DNA of 64,000 bases, taken from CBDEGU01 sp965238045. Its GTDB lineage: Bacteria > Acidobacteriota > Terriglobia > Bryobacterales > UBA6623. A program made the translations under genes and the position numbers. This document shows, in pieces, positions 43,673 to 52,942 of this stretch (within the stretch, counting starts at the first letter, position 1; every line of letters starts with the position of its first letter). The DNA is taken from NCBI GenBank assembly GCA_965238045.1, contig CBDEGU010000012.1:1860001-1924000 (forward strand), in the 5' to 3' direction. The notes under the pieces are model-generated. The model did not search any database and was not told the DNA's origin. It saw only the letters and a program-made list of their open reading frames with translations.

Positions 43673-44410
43673 ATGACGGCGATTGGTATCATCCCAGCCC
43701 GCTATGGATCGACCCGCTTTGAAGGAAAAGTACTGGCGCGGATCGGCGGCCGGCCCATGATTCAGCACGTCTGCGAGCGCGCCGCGCGGGCAACGGCCCT
43801 CGATCGGGTGATCGTTGCCACGGACGATGAGCGCGTTGCCGATGTCGTGCGCGGCTTCGGCGGCGACGCGGTGATGACCTCGCCCGATCACGTGTCGGGT
43901 ACCGATCGCGTGGCCGAGGCGGCCGCATCTCTCGAAGCCGATATCATCGTTAACATTCAGGGCGACGAGCCGCTGATCTCTCCCCGGGCGATCGATCAGG
44001 CGGTCGAGCCGTTCGCTTGCCGTCCAGATGTGGACATGACGACCTTATGCCGCGCGATCACCGATGATGGGCGGCTCAACGATCCGAATGTAGTCAAGGT
44101 GGTCAGCGACCGGCAAAATTTTGCGCTGTATTTTTCCCGTTCCCCCATCCCGTACGCGCGCTCGCCGGCCGGCATGGAGGCGTTTGAGCACCTCGGGCTC
44201 TATGCCTACCGGAAGCCGGTCCTGCCGAAACTGGCGGCTCTTGCGCCGAGCAAGCTCGAGACCATAGAAGGCCTGGAACAGCTCCGCGCTCTCGAAAACG
44301 GGTACAAAATTTTCGTCCTGCTCACGGAGGAAGAGATGGGCCCAAGCGTGGATACGCCCGAGGATCTCATCAAGGCCGAGGCGTATCTCGCGGCCGCGAA
44401 CCGCCGCTAG
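43673..44410 (+). CDS. kdsB: 3-deoxy-manno-octulosonate cytidylyltransferase KdsB
   Basis: The ATG at 43673 gives 245 aa, the usual KdsB length; the open frame from 43562 adds 37 unlikely residues. Motifs: IIPARYGSTRFEGKVL (CTP binding), RVIVATDDERV, TSPDHVSGTDRVAEAA, IVNIQGDEPLI, LYFSRSPIPYAR and HLGLYAYRKPVL. It activates Kdo with CTP for lipopolysaccharide core synthesis, so the cell has a Gram-negative outer membrane. No strong Shine-Dalgarno; TATAGT near 43641 could be the -10 of a promoter. Confidence 0.94.
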   Translation: MTAIGIIPARYGSTRFEGKVLARIGGRPMIQHVCERAARATALDRVIVATDDERVADVVRGFGGDAVMTSPDHVSGTDRVAEAAASLEADIIVNIQGDEPLISPRAIDQAVEPFACRPDVDMTTLCRAITDDGRLNDPNVVKVVSDRQNFALYFSRSPIPYARSPAGMEAFEHLGLYAYRKPVLPKLAALAPSKLETIEGLEQLRALENGYKIFVLLTEEEMGPSVDTPEDLIKAEAYLAAANRR

Positions 44411-44643
44411 CAGCCCGTGCCAGAGCGGTTCCGTTTCACAAGACAAGTGCCGAGCGGATACTTTTCCTCGGAACGCCGAGTCCGATATAGTGAAGTCCTC
44501 TTATCGAATCCTCCAGCGGCCGGCGTGCATGATACAGGATCAAATGGTTCAGGTTTGGGAGACATTCCGTTTTCTTGCAGCCGCTGAAGCAGGAGAGCCG
44601 GTAAGTGTGGGGGCCGCGCGGGCCGCGGCTGCTTTCCAAGACT

Positions 44644-45798
44644 ATGGCTGAACTTGAACAGCGCGTTCGCCGGTGGCTGAGAGAGATCGAAACAGCCGGA
44701 CTGCGCCGGATGTTGCGACCGCCCGAGGGGATCGACCTGTCGTCGAACGACTATCTCGGACTCGCGACACACCCGCTCATTACCGAACGCATTACCGAGG
44801 CGTTGCGGACAAGCGGTTGCGGGTCCACCGGTTCACGGCTGCTTCGCGGTCATCGGGAAGCGTTCGCGAAGGTTGAGCGGCGCTTTGCCGCCTTCAAGCA
44901 GACCGAGGCGGCTCTCTATTTTTCGACCGGCTATGCCGCCAATCTGGGCGTTCTCTCGGCGTTTCTCGAACCAGACGACGTTGTGTTTTCCGATGAGCGA
45001 AACCATGCCAGCCTGATTGATGGAATACGCCTCGGCCGCGCCCGGAAAGTGATCTTCCCTCACTTAGACCTCGGAGAACTGCGCCGGCGCATCGAAGGCG
45101 AATCCGGCGCGAGACAGCGCTTCTTGGTAACCGAATCCCTCTTTAGCATGGATGGCGACCAGGCGCCGCTGGACGAATATGCCGCGATTTGCCGCGAGAC
45201 CGGCACGGCGCTGATTGTCGACGAAGCTCACGCGGTGGGCATCTACGGGGAAACAGGCAGCGGTCTCATTGAGGCTGCCGCTATTGGCGACTCGGTGTTC
45301 TTGTCGGTGAATACCGCCGGCAAGGCGCTTGGTGTGGCCGGAGCGTTTGTCGCGGGTCCTGGATGGGCGATCGAGTATTTGGTGCACCGCGCCCGCTCCT
45401 TTGTCTTTTCGACGGCGCCACCGCCCTCACTCGCCGAAGCGATCGACGCCGCGCTGACGCTGATCCGCGATGAACCGGAACGGCGGAGACGGTTGCTCTC
45501 GCTCGCTCGCCTGGTGCGCCAAGAGCTTGGCCGGGCGGGAATCGCCGTGCCCGGCGGCGATTCACCAATCATTCCTGTCATCCTGGGCGATAGCAAGCGC
45601 GCGCTTGAGGTGGCTCGGGCTTTAGGCAGCGCGGGCTTTGATGTGCGGGCGATCCGGCCTCCTACCGTTCCCGAGGGAACAGCGCGATTGAGAATTTCAA
45701 TGAACACTCATTTTGAAGAAGACCTTCTGCCCCGTTTCACCTCGACTCTGGCCAAGGCCATCAGCGAGACAGCCCCATGCTCCGCGGCCTCTTTGTAA
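44644..45798 (+). CDS. bioF: 8-amino-7-oxononanoate synthase BioF
   Basis: The ATG at 44644 gives 384 aa, the normal length; ATG 44605 is 13 codons earlier and less likely. PLP-enzyme landmarks: LSSNDYLGLATHP, GCGSTGSRLLRGH, ALYFSTGYAAN, DERNHASLIDG, D193 and H196 in IVDEAHAVG, and Lys227 in VNTAGKALGVAGAFV. It condenses pimeloyl-ACP/CoA with alanine in biotin synthesis. It overlaps bioD by 22 bases and heads the bioF-bioD-bioA unit. No BirA operator was recognised upstream. Confidence 0.92.
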   Translation: MAELEQRVRRWLREIETAGLRRMLRPPEGIDLSSNDYLGLATHPLITERITEALRTSGCGSTGSRLLRGHREAFAKVERRFAAFKQTEAALYFSTGYAANLGVLSAFLEPDDVVFSDERNHASLIDGIRLGRARKVIFPHLDLGELRRRIEGESGARQRFLVTESLFSMDGDQAPLDEYAAICRETGTALIVDEAHAVGIYGETGSGLIEAAAIGDSVFLSVNTAGKALGVAGAFVAGPGWAIEYLVHRARSFVFSTAPPPSLAEAIDAALTLIRDEPERRRRLLSLARLVRQELGRAGIAVPGGDSPIIPVILGDSKRALEVARALGSAGFDVRAIRPPTVPEGTARLRISMNTHFEEDLLPRFTSTLAKAISETAPCSAASL

Positions 45799-46457
45799 CC
45801 GGCACCGACACGGGCGCGGGTAAGACCGTGGCCTCGGCGGCGCTGATGCTGCATGTTCGCCAATTTGCCCAGGTCCGTTATTGGAAGCCCATTCAGACCG
45901 GCATTGAGGAAGATGACGATACCGCGACCGTCCGCGAGCTGGCGGCCTGTTCGGACGACGAAATCCGCAGTGAAGGCATTCGTCTGAAAAGACCCCTCTC
46001 GCCGCACCTCGCCGCGCGGCTCTCCGGTCAGCCGATCACGAATGAGAAACTTGAGGAGATGGCCTCGGCACTTGGCGCCGGCGCCAACTGGGTCATCGAA
46101 GGAGCCGGAGGGGTTTCGGTTCCCATCAATGATTCGTGTCTGATGATCGACTGGATCGAGCAGCTCGGCCTGCCCGTTCTGGTGGCCGCGCGATCGAGGC
46201 TCGGCACGATTAATCACACGCTGCTGACGCTGGACGCACTGCGAAACCGGGGTCTCCAGGTAGCAGGGGTTGTGATGTCGGGGGAACCGAATCGCGAGAA
46301 TCGCTACGCGATCGAACACTACGGGAAAACGGCCGTATTCGGCGAACTACCCGTGCTCTCTCCGCTCACAAACGAGACGCTGGCGCAATGGGTCCAAGAG
46401 GAATTCGATCCCTCCGACGGCTTGAGAGAGTTCTTTGCCGGGCGAACCCCGTTGTGA
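45777..46457 (+). CDS. bioD: ATP-dependent dethiobiotin synthetase BioD
   Basis: The 226-aa protein has the P-loop GTDTGAGKT (9-17), VRYWKPIQTG (catalytic Lys), WVIEGAGGVSVPIN and ARSRLGTINHTLLTLDALR. It closes the ureido ring of dethiobiotin. It overlaps the end of bioF by 22 bases. Its last codons and stop lie inside a 16-bp tandem duplication that also holds the bioA start, so the C-terminus (GRTPL) may have been reshaped. Confidence 0.94.
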   Translation: MLRGLFVTGTDTGAGKTVASAALMLHVRQFAQVRYWKPIQTGIEEDDDTATVRELAACSDDEIRSEGIRLKRPLSPHLAARLSGQPITNEKLEEMASALGAGANWVIEGAGGVSVPINDSCLMIDWIEQLGLPVLVAARSRLGTINHTLLTLDALRNRGLQVAGVVMSGEPNRENRYAIEHYGKTAVFGELPVLSPLTNETLAQWVQEEFDPSDGLREFFAGRTPL

Positions 46458-46475
46458 GTGAACCCCGTTGTGAGT
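46444..46475. repeat. 16-bp perfect tandem duplication over the bioD/bioA junction
   Basis: GAACCCCGTTGTGAGT is present at 46444-46459 and again at 46460-46475. Each copy contains GTGA: the first provides the bioD stop, and two in-frame GTG codons (46458 and 46470) can start bioA. Confidence 0.9.
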
Positions 46476-47840
46476 AGACCAACAGACCAGCCCTCCGGCG
46501 ACCTGGCGGCCCGTGATCTGGCACGGTTGTGGCATCCCTACACCCAGATGCTCACCGCGCCTCCGCCGATCCCGATCGTCCGCGGAGAAGGCGTCTATCT
46601 CTATACGGCCGATGGGCGGCGTATCCTCGACGGCATCTCCTCCTGGTGGGTCAATATCCACGGACACAGCCATCCGAAGCTCAACGAAGCTCTGGCAAGG
46701 CAGGCGCGCGAACTCGAGCACGTGATCTTCGCCGGCTTCACGCACCGGCCCGCGGTGGAGCTGGCCGAGCAGCTCGTCGAAATCCTGCCCGAGGGGCTGA
46801 CGCGGATTTTCTACTCCGACAACGGATCGACCGCCGTCGAGGCCGCGCTCAAGATGGCCTGGCAGTATTGGCTCAACCGGGGCGAGCAGGAACGCAAGCG
46901 CTTCGTGGCTCTGCGCTTTGCCTATCACGGCGACACGATCGGGGCCATGTCGGTAAGTGAGCGTTCTCTGTTTACGCGGCCATTTGAGCCGCTGATGTTT
47001 CAAACCGTCCGGGCCGAGCCACCCTATTGCTACCGTTGTCCGCTGGAACTTGAGCGGGCGAGTTGCAAGATCGACTGTTTAGGCAGCCTGGAGCAAGTGC
47101 TGAGGGAAAACGGCGAGGAAGTGGCCGCTGTGATTGTCGAGCCGATGTTGCAGGCCGCCGGCGGCATGATCGTTTGGCCGAGGGAGTACATCGAGGGCGT
47201 GCGCCGTTTGTGTGACCGCTACAACACGTTAATGATCGCCGACGAGGTACTCACGGGATTTGGACGCACCGGACCGATGTTCGCCTCCGAGCACGGGCCG
47301 GTGTGCCCGGATATTCTTTGCATGTCCAAGGCTCTTTCCGGTGGCTATCTTCCCCTGGCGGCCACCGCCGCCACCGAGGCGGTCTATGAAGCGTTTCTCA
47401 GTGAAGATCGCTCGAAAACGCTTTTTCACGGCCACTCCTTTACCGCTAATCCGTTGGGTTGCGCGGTCGGCCTCGCGGGGCTGGAACTGTTTCGGAGCGA
47501 AGGAATCCTCGACCGCATCGCGGCGCTGGAACGTCAGCTCGCGGTGGGGCTCGCACCGCTGCGAGGACTGCCCACCGTCGGGGATGTGAGAGTCATCGGC
47601 GGCGTGGGGATCGTCGAACTCGTCGAGGACAAGAAAACGCGCTCGGCCGGCGGGTATCTCGCCGGCATCGGGCCTCACCTGGCGAAGGAGTTTCTCGATC
47701 GCGGCCTGTTGCTGCGGCCGCTGGGCAATGTGCTCTATTTCATGCCGCCCTATGTGATCACGGAATCGGAGACCGCTTGGGTGCTGGAGCAGATCGGAGA
47801 AGTACTCACAGACCACGCCCGGAGCACGGACCGAAACTAA
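46458..47840 (+). CDS. bioA: Adenosylmethionine-8-amino-7-oxononanoate transaminase BioA
   Basis: The 460-aa class-III aminotransferase starts at GTG 46458 or GTG 46470. BioA hallmarks: LWHPYTQM, SSWWVNIHGHSHP, FYSDNGSTAVEAALKMA, FAYHGDTIGAMS, LMIADEVLTGFGRTG, PLP Lys near 290 in CMSKALSGGYLPLA, and HGHSFTANPLGCAV. It transfers the amino group of SAM to KAPA to give DAPA. Downstream, one base after the stop, an ABC-2 permease begins. Confidence 0.94.
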   Translation: MNPVVSRPTDQPSGDLAARDLARLWHPYTQMLTAPPPIPIVRGEGVYLYTADGRRILDGISSWWVNIHGHSHPKLNEALARQARELEHVIFAGFTHRPAVELAEQLVEILPEGLTRIFYSDNGSTAVEAALKMAWQYWLNRGEQERKRFVALRFAYHGDTIGAMSVSERSLFTRPFEPLMFQTVRAEPPYCYRCPLELERASCKIDCLGSLEQVLRENGEEVAAVIVEPMLQAAGGMIVWPREYIEGVRRLCDRYNTLMIADEVLTGFGRTGPMFASEHGPVCPDILCMSKALSGGYLPLAATAATEAVYEAFLSEDRSKTLFHGHSFTANPLGCAVGLAGLELFRSEGILDRIAALERQLAVGLAPLRGLPTVGDVRVIGGVGIVELVEDKKTRSAGGYLAGIGPHLAKEFLDRGLLLRPLGNVLYFMPPYVITESETAWVLEQIGEVLTDHARSTDRN

Positions 47841-47841
47841 G

Positions 47842-48633
47842 ATGCGGCGCTACCTTCGTCTGCTGGTTCAGTACTTCATCCAGTACGCCAAAGTGCGCCT
47901 GGCCTACAAGGGCGATTTTCTGATTTCGATCGTTACGACCCTTATCGGGACGGCCTTCGGCATCGCGGTCGTCGTGCTGCTTTTCCAGCGCGCGCCGGTG
48001 ATCGCCGGCTGGCGTTTTCATGAAATCTTGTTTCTCTACGGTTTCGGGCTGATCCCGCTGTCGCTGTTCAACGTCTTCAGCATCAATCTCTACTATTTCG
48101 GCGAGGCCTACATTGTCGAAGGAAAGTTCGACCGCGTGCTGTTGCGGCCGGTTCATTCGCTGTTCCAGGTCATGAGCGAGCAATTTCGGCTGGAATCACT
48201 CGGCGACGCGGCGATCGGATTGGGGATCGTCCTCTACACGATGGAAAAGCTCGGTCTGAACTACGACATCTGGGACTGGCTGCTGCTCTGCGGCGCGGCC
48301 GTGTGCGGCTTGCTGATCTATCTCGCTGTATTTCTCATACTCACTTCGATCGCGTTCTGGGTCGAGGACCGCGTAGGGATCATCCCGCCGATCTATAACA
48401 TGCTCGCCTTCGGACGATACCCGCTCAATATCTACAGCCCCTTCATTCAGTTTCTGTTGAGCTGGGTGATACCGTTTGGCTTCGCGAGTTTCTATCCCTC
48501 AACCGTCTTGCTGGGAAGGACCGATTACGCATCGTACTTGCTGTTCCTGCCGGTCGTGACGATTGGATTCACCACCGCCGCGATTCTGCTCTGGAACCGC
48601 GGCGTGAACAACTACTCCAGCACGGGGACATGA
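47842..48633 (+). CDS. ABC-2 type transporter permease (DUF990-like)
   Basis: The 263-aa membrane protein has six predicted helices (about 23-45, 57-82, 105-125, 145-175, 200-220 and 230-250) and signatures VQYFIQYAKVRLAYKGDFL, LFLYGFGLIPLSLFNVFS, GKFDRVLLRPVHSLFQV, SIAFWVEDR and RYPLNIYSPFIQFLLSWVIPFGF (split: RYPLNIYSPFIQ, LSWVIPFGF). This is the ABC-2/DUF990 permease type that normally works with an ATPase and a second permease gene; neither is in the window. It is tied to bioA by a one-base gap. The cargo is unknown. Confidence 0.83.
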   Translation: MRRYLRLLVQYFIQYAKVRLAYKGDFLISIVTTLIGTAFGIAVVVLLFQRAPVIAGWRFHEILFLYGFGLIPLSLFNVFSINLYYFGEAYIVEGKFDRVLLRPVHSLFQVMSEQFRLESLGDAAIGLGIVLYTMEKLGLNYDIWDWLLLCGAAVCGLLIYLAVFLILTSIAFWVEDRVGIIPPIYNMLAFGRYPLNIYSPFIQFLLSWVIPFGFASFYPSTVLLGRTDYASYLLFLPVVTIGFTTAAILLWNRGVNNYSSTGT

Positions 48634-48668
48634 GCCCCGGGGGACATCTCACCGGGACATAGCGGGGC
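48633..48668. terminator. Hairpin between convergent genes
   Basis: GCCCCG (48633-48638) pairs with CGGGGC (48663-48668) between the ABC permease and the convergent oxidoreductase. GGGACAT also occurs three times at 48625-48660. There is no T run, so a terminator role is only possible. Confidence 0.3.
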
Positions 48669-48684
48669 CGAAACTCGGTCCAGA

Positions 48685-49980
48685 TCACGCCTTGACGACC
48701 TTCTGCCGGCGGGCGTCCCAGGCCAGGTAGCGCCTCTTGCGGAGCGAATCGACGGCCATGCGGCAGGCGAGCAGGCCGTAAAACCCCAGGTCAGCGTCGC
48801 ACTTGAGCGGCTCGCCCATACGGATCGCCCGGTGCAAGTTCTGATGATGCAGCCCGGTGTCTTCGGCGCCCGTCTTGGTGTGCACAATGGGCTGGCGGTC
48901 CTTCGCGAACTCTTTTTCCGGCGTGATCACAAAACCTTCACGCGTGAACTCCAGCGTCGCTTCGTGGCCGCGAATCACGTGCCGCACCTTGCTTGAGTTT
49001 GCCATCGACGAGAGCACGGCAACCGAGATTCCTTCCGGGTAGTCGATCATCATATTGAAGGTGTCGGGAATTTCGGCCCTGCTCGCGGTGAAGTAGTTCT
49101 TGCCCCCAGTCGCGACCACGCTACTGGGGACGGTAAGGTCACAGGCCTTGAGGATGCGCGTCAGCCGGTGCACAAACAGGTCGGTCGCGATACCGCCGCT
49201 ATAATCCCAGTAACGCCTCCAGGCAAAAAAGCGGTCCGGGTCGAAGGGCCGCTTCTTCGCCGAGCCGAGAAACGCTTTCCAGTCGAGGTTTTCGCCCGGC
49301 CGTACGTCTTCGTCATACGGCCTCGTCCAGTAGTCCTCGAGATGGTTGCGCGAATAGCCGGTCTGCGCCGCAACGACTTTCCCCAGCGCTCCTTCCTTGA
49401 TGTAGCGTCGCGCGGTCTCGTACGAATCGTCCGACATGCCCTGGACGCCGACCTGCATCTTGACACCTGTCTGCTTGATCTTCTTGACGACCTTCTTGCC
49501 CTCGTCGACGGTGAAGGTCATCGGCTTTTCACAATAAATATGCTTGCCCGCGTCGGCCGCGTCGAGGGTCATCCGGGCATGCCAGTGCTCGGGCACCGAA
49601 ATGAGCACGTAGTCGATGTCGGGATTCTCAAGCAGCTTGCGATAGTCCTTATAAGGCTTGCCGCCGGTGCGCTCGGCCGCCGCGTCGAGCCGCTTCTGAT
49701 AGATCTCGCACACGCCGATGATCTCGATGTTCGCGGTCTGCCTCATTGCCATGAGCTTGCGCATATGGCCGGTCGCGTTGCCGCCGCCGCCAATAATGCC
49801 GATGTGCAAACGGTCGTTCGCGCCAACGGCTCTTGGCGGCGCCCGGCGGACTCGCGCCGGTGCTGGTGCTGGCGCCGCGGCCAGAGCCGAGGCGGTCTTC
49901 AAGGCAGCGGCGGCGACCGTGCCGCCGGTGGCGGCTCCGGAGACAAACGAGCGGCGTGTGATGCTTTTGATGGAATCCAT
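48685..49980 (-). CDS. Tat-exported Gfo/Idh/MocA-family oxidoreductase
   Basis: The ATG at 49980 (431 aa) is preferred to the longer frame because it starts MDSIKSITRRSFVSGAATGG, a Tat signal, followed by an Ala/Pro linker. Nucleotide-binding motif HIGIIGGGGNATGHM, canonical IYCEKPMTFTVDEG, substrate-side GVQGMSDDSYETARRYI, and C-terminal DYSGGIATDLFVHRLTRIL. Such exported members act on sugars or glycans in the periplasm with tightly bound NAD(P). It lies downstream of the PHP gene on the same strand. Confidence 0.88.
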   Translation of the reverse strand: MDSIKSITRRSFVSGAATGGTVAAAALKTASALAAAPAPAPARVRRAPPRAVGANDRLHIGIIGGGGNATGHMRKLMAMRQTANIEIIGVCEIYQKRLDAAAERTGGKPYKDYRKLLENPDIDYVLISVPEHWHARMTLDAADAGKHIYCEKPMTFTVDEGKKVVKKIKQTGVKMQVGVQGMSDDSYETARRYIKEGALGKVVAAQTGYSRNHLEDYWTRPYDEDVRPGENLDWKAFLGSAKKRPFDPDRFFAWRRYWDYSGGIATDLFVHRLTRILKACDLTVPSSVVATGGKNYFTASRAEIPDTFNMMIDYPEGISVAVLSSMANSSKVRHVIRGHEATLEFTREGFVITPEKEFAKDRQPIVHTKTGAEDTGLHHQNLHRAIRMGEPLKCDADLGFYGLLACRMAVDSLRKRRYLAWDARRQKVVKA

Positions 49981-50072
49981 GAAATGATATCCTCGATCTG
50001 AAAATTGTCGTCCGCGGTAGTTCAGGAAGCCGCGGCGCACGAAGTGGGGAACCGCGACCCCAACCTTGCAGC

Positions 50073-52862
50073 TTACTTCATGTACGTTACCCAAATTGGA
50101 GACGCCCACGCTAGTTCACCATCTTCTTGCTCGACCCGGATGTAGTAGTAACTCTCGCCCGCCGACGCATCGTTGTCAACGTAGGTAAAACTGAGTTCGG
50201 CCCCGGCGCCGCGCTGCGTATGGATGTAGGTATTATTCTTAATCAGCTCGACCTTGCGAATCGGTCCCGTGCCGATGATCTTCACTTCGATCCTCGGCCG
50301 CGTGTCTGTCTCAAAGGCCTCGCCCATGAAGTGGCCGTTCAGCCGGAACTCAACATAGATATTGTCGGTGGCGGCGTAGGCGCGGCGTGCGCGAATCCCT
50401 TCCAGGATCGCTTCGCGCGTCAACTCCTCGACATAGATCACGCCGTGGGAGACATGGGTCGAGACATGGTCGGAACTCGATTGCAGGCCGAGCTTCAGAC
50501 CTTTCTCCCAGGCCCGCCAGACAAAACCCTCCGGACGGCCTCCGCCCTTCCCTGACCTCGGTGCGCCGGCGTGTTCGTAGCTGCGGCGATAGCCCTGATA
50601 GATCTCCATCAGCGTCTCGACTTCCGGATCGTGATCGCGCCAGTCGGTTCCGGCGCCGGTCGCCGAGGTGTGGGACATGACGATACCGCGATTCTCGCGC
50701 AGGTTCTCATAAAAGGGTTCGATGCCGGTTTCGTCGTTCTTCGTGTACTCGTCCTCGGTGAGGTTCAGAACCCTCACGCCGCGCTGCGCGAACATCGCGT
50801 TGCGGTGGCCGCTGGGGTACGACCGGCTGCGTTCATATCCATAGAGCGGCGTGAACTTGCCCGGTATCGTAAACAAGTCCACCGCCTTTTGGATCATCCA
50901 CCAGCTATATTCAACTTCCTGCCCGGCCTGATGGTCGGCGACGCCGAGGAAGTCGTGGCCGGCCGCGTCGAGCGCGTAGCGGTAAGCATCGAGCAGCGAG
51001 CCGTCGCGATTGCCGTCCCAGGAAATATCGGTGTGGCGGTGCATGTCGCCGCGCACCGGACGGTAGGTCTTGCCCCCGACTTGAACCCGCTGGGCGCGCA
51101 CGCGGGCGACATCGGCCATCTCGTTCGGATGTACTTCAGTGGCAGTCTCGGTCGATGGCCGGAAGGCGACCCGTTCCGGTTCTCGATGGGTTACCGGACC
51201 AGCCGGCAGCGAGGCGCGGAAGATATTTTGGTCTTGCTGGAAGCCGCTCGGGAACTGCCTTCCATCGCTCGTCCAGAAGACCTCAATGCCGCCATCGCGG
51301 CTGGCATAGGCAGTCAGAGGAAAGTCCATCCGGCCATAGGCACCCGGAAATTCGACGGCTGGAATCCACTTCCCGTTCTGAAAGCTGGTCGCCCCCAGTC
51401 TCCACATGGTGCGGAATCTCTTTCGGCCGCTTACCACGGGCGTATTGGTGCGGTAGTGGAAGAACAGCCAGAGGTTACCGTTGCCGTCGGTCGCCATACG
51501 GGCGTCGTGGAAGACCTGGCGCTCCTCCTCGGGCAGCACGGCGGCCAAATCGCCCGGCAGTTGCCGGAGCCGGCCGTTCTCGTAGGAGGCGACACGAACC
51601 TGCCGGCGCATCAGCAGTCCCATGCCGGCGTCCTGGATGCCCTGGGCATAATCTTTGCCCCAGCCGGCGTCGCCTTCGTCCCAGGCAAGCCAGAGGCGGC
51701 CCGAGGCATCGTAGTGCGCGCGGGCGCGGGCTTCCATCGACGCGGAGTCCGCCACCGTAACAAGTTGTGAGAGTTTACCGTCGCGCACCTGTTTCATGAC
51801 GACGTCATAGTTGCCCGCGCGGTAAGTATCCCAGACAATCGTGGCAACGCCGTCTTTCGAGGCCGCCACCCACGGCTGCCAATCGTTCGCCGGATCTTGG
51901 CTGACGTGGATCTCCGGTCCCCAGCCGCGGCTGTCGCGGATGCGCAGGTAGATTTCCCCGTCACCGGAACGGAAACTCTGCCAGACCAGATAGAGCCGTC
52001 CCTGGCCGTCTCGCGCCAGCGAGTGGAAGATGTCCGAACCGGCGGCGCTGGTCAGCCGCTGCACTTCCGACCAGCTTCCCGAGCGGTAGGCGCGCGCGAA
52101 CAAATCCCAATTCGAATCGCGCTGCTCACACCACACCGCCCAGATCGCGCCCTCGGCGTCCTCGGCGAGTTGCACGCCGAATAGATCCGCGCCGGCCGCG
52201 GTCAGCGGCTCGGCGGGGATCTGGTCGCGCTGAATCCAGAGGCGGTCGCCGCCGGTCTCGTAACTCTGGTAGGCGACCCAGCGCTGGCCGCTGCTCGATT
52301 CGATCGCGGCCACGTAATCTTCGGCCGCTGCTCCGCCTGTGACGCGCTCGGGCCTCGGCGATCGCGAGACGACCACCGTGCCCGCGCCGAAAGTTTTCGG
52401 ACGGTCCCAGGGAATTTCCGTCGGCGCGAATTCGAACTTCCCCTCGCTGGTTTCGACCTCGACCTTGCCCGGGCCGGCCATGGCAAGCTGCAGGACGAGT
52501 CCCTTCGGAGTGAGCTTCTCTCGCCTCTTGGTGCCGCGCAGACTGCGTTCCCAGGGCGCGTACCAATAGGTTTCACGTTGGGTCGCGCACTTCCACTCGG
52601 TTTCGGAGATGATCTTGTCGTCACCGGCAAACTGCCAGCCCTCGAGTTTCGCGACTCGTCCGTTTCGCACCTTCAAACGACCGCTCCAATCAAGCTCGTC
52701 CGCGCCACGGACGCCGAAGCGGATCAAGAAAGTTTCGGTGGAGCCGATAGAGGTCGTGGCGGCTTCCACCGTGGAATTCTCGCGCACCGAAGGGCGTCCG
52801 GCGGCGAACCAGGCGGCCGCCGAGAACACGACGAGCGGCAAGAGAAGGCGAACCTTTCGCAT
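50073..52862 (-). CDS. Large exported PHP/DUF3604-type protein with a beta-propeller-like region
   Basis: The 929-aa protein has a signal peptide (VRLLLPLVVFSAAAWFAAG). The middle (about 160-560) has repeats of the form GRLYLVWQSFRSGDGEIYLR, GVATIVWDTYRAGNYDVVM and GRLWLAWDEGDAGWG, typical of beta-propeller blades. The C-terminal part (about 605-929) has RGDMHRHTDIS, FLGVADHQAG, GIVMSHTSATG, LQSSSDH and an ending (SYYYIRVEQEDGELAWASPIW) matching the shorter protein at 22901-24418. PHP metals are probably bound by the His/Asp of these motifs. The enzymatic reaction is unknown. Confidence 0.8.
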   Translation of the reverse strand: MRKVRLLLPLVVFSAAAWFAAGRPSVRENSTVEAATTSIGSTETFLIRFGVRGADELDWSGRLKVRNGRVAKLEGWQFAGDDKIISETEWKCATQRETYWYAPWERSLRGTKRREKLTPKGLVLQLAMAGPGKVEVETSEGKFEFAPTEIPWDRPKTFGAGTVVVSRSPRPERVTGGAAAEDYVAAIESSSGQRWVAYQSYETGGDRLWIQRDQIPAEPLTAAGADLFGVQLAEDAEGAIWAVWCEQRDSNWDLFARAYRSGSWSEVQRLTSAAGSDIFHSLARDGQGRLYLVWQSFRSGDGEIYLRIRDSRGWGPEIHVSQDPANDWQPWVAASKDGVATIVWDTYRAGNYDVVMKQVRDGKLSQLVTVADSASMEARARAHYDASGRLWLAWDEGDAGWGKDYAQGIQDAGMGLLMRRQVRVASYENGRLRQLPGDLAAVLPEEERQVFHDARMATDGNGNLWLFFHYRTNTPVVSGRKRFRTMWRLGATSFQNGKWIPAVEFPGAYGRMDFPLTAYASRDGGIEVFWTSDGRQFPSGFQQDQNIFRASLPAGPVTHREPERVAFRPSTETATEVHPNEMADVARVRAQRVQVGGKTYRPVRGDMHRHTDISWDGNRDGSLLDAYRYALDAAGHDFLGVADHQAGQEVEYSWWMIQKAVDLFTIPGKFTPLYGYERSRSYPSGHRNAMFAQRGVRVLNLTEDEYTKNDETGIEPFYENLRENRGIVMSHTSATGAGTDWRDHDPEVETLMEIYQGYRRSYEHAGAPRSGKGGGRPEGFVWRAWEKGLKLGLQSSSDHVSTHVSHGVIYVEELTREAILEGIRARRAYAATDNIYVEFRLNGHFMGEAFETDTRPRIEVKIIGTGPIRKVELIKNNTYIHTQRGAGAELSFTYVDNDASAGESYYYIRVEQEDGELAWASPIWVTYMK

Positions 52863-52942
52863 GTTGGCAGTTTACAGCAAGGGGAGCGGCGGATGATTGG
52901 CGCGGTGGCTCAGGCACGGGCACGGTCGAGCCTAGCCGCCGG

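Noticed and set aside
44411..44643. BirA operator or promoter upstream of bioF
   Set aside because: No long dyad of the BirA type is present. A CTCGG/CCGAG mini-hairpin near 44467-44480 and a TATAGT near 44484 are too weak to annotate.
50571..51770. 399-codon plus-strand frame antisense to the 929-aa PHP protein
   Set aside because: A shadow of the high-GC gene on the minus strand; no ribosome site or domain.
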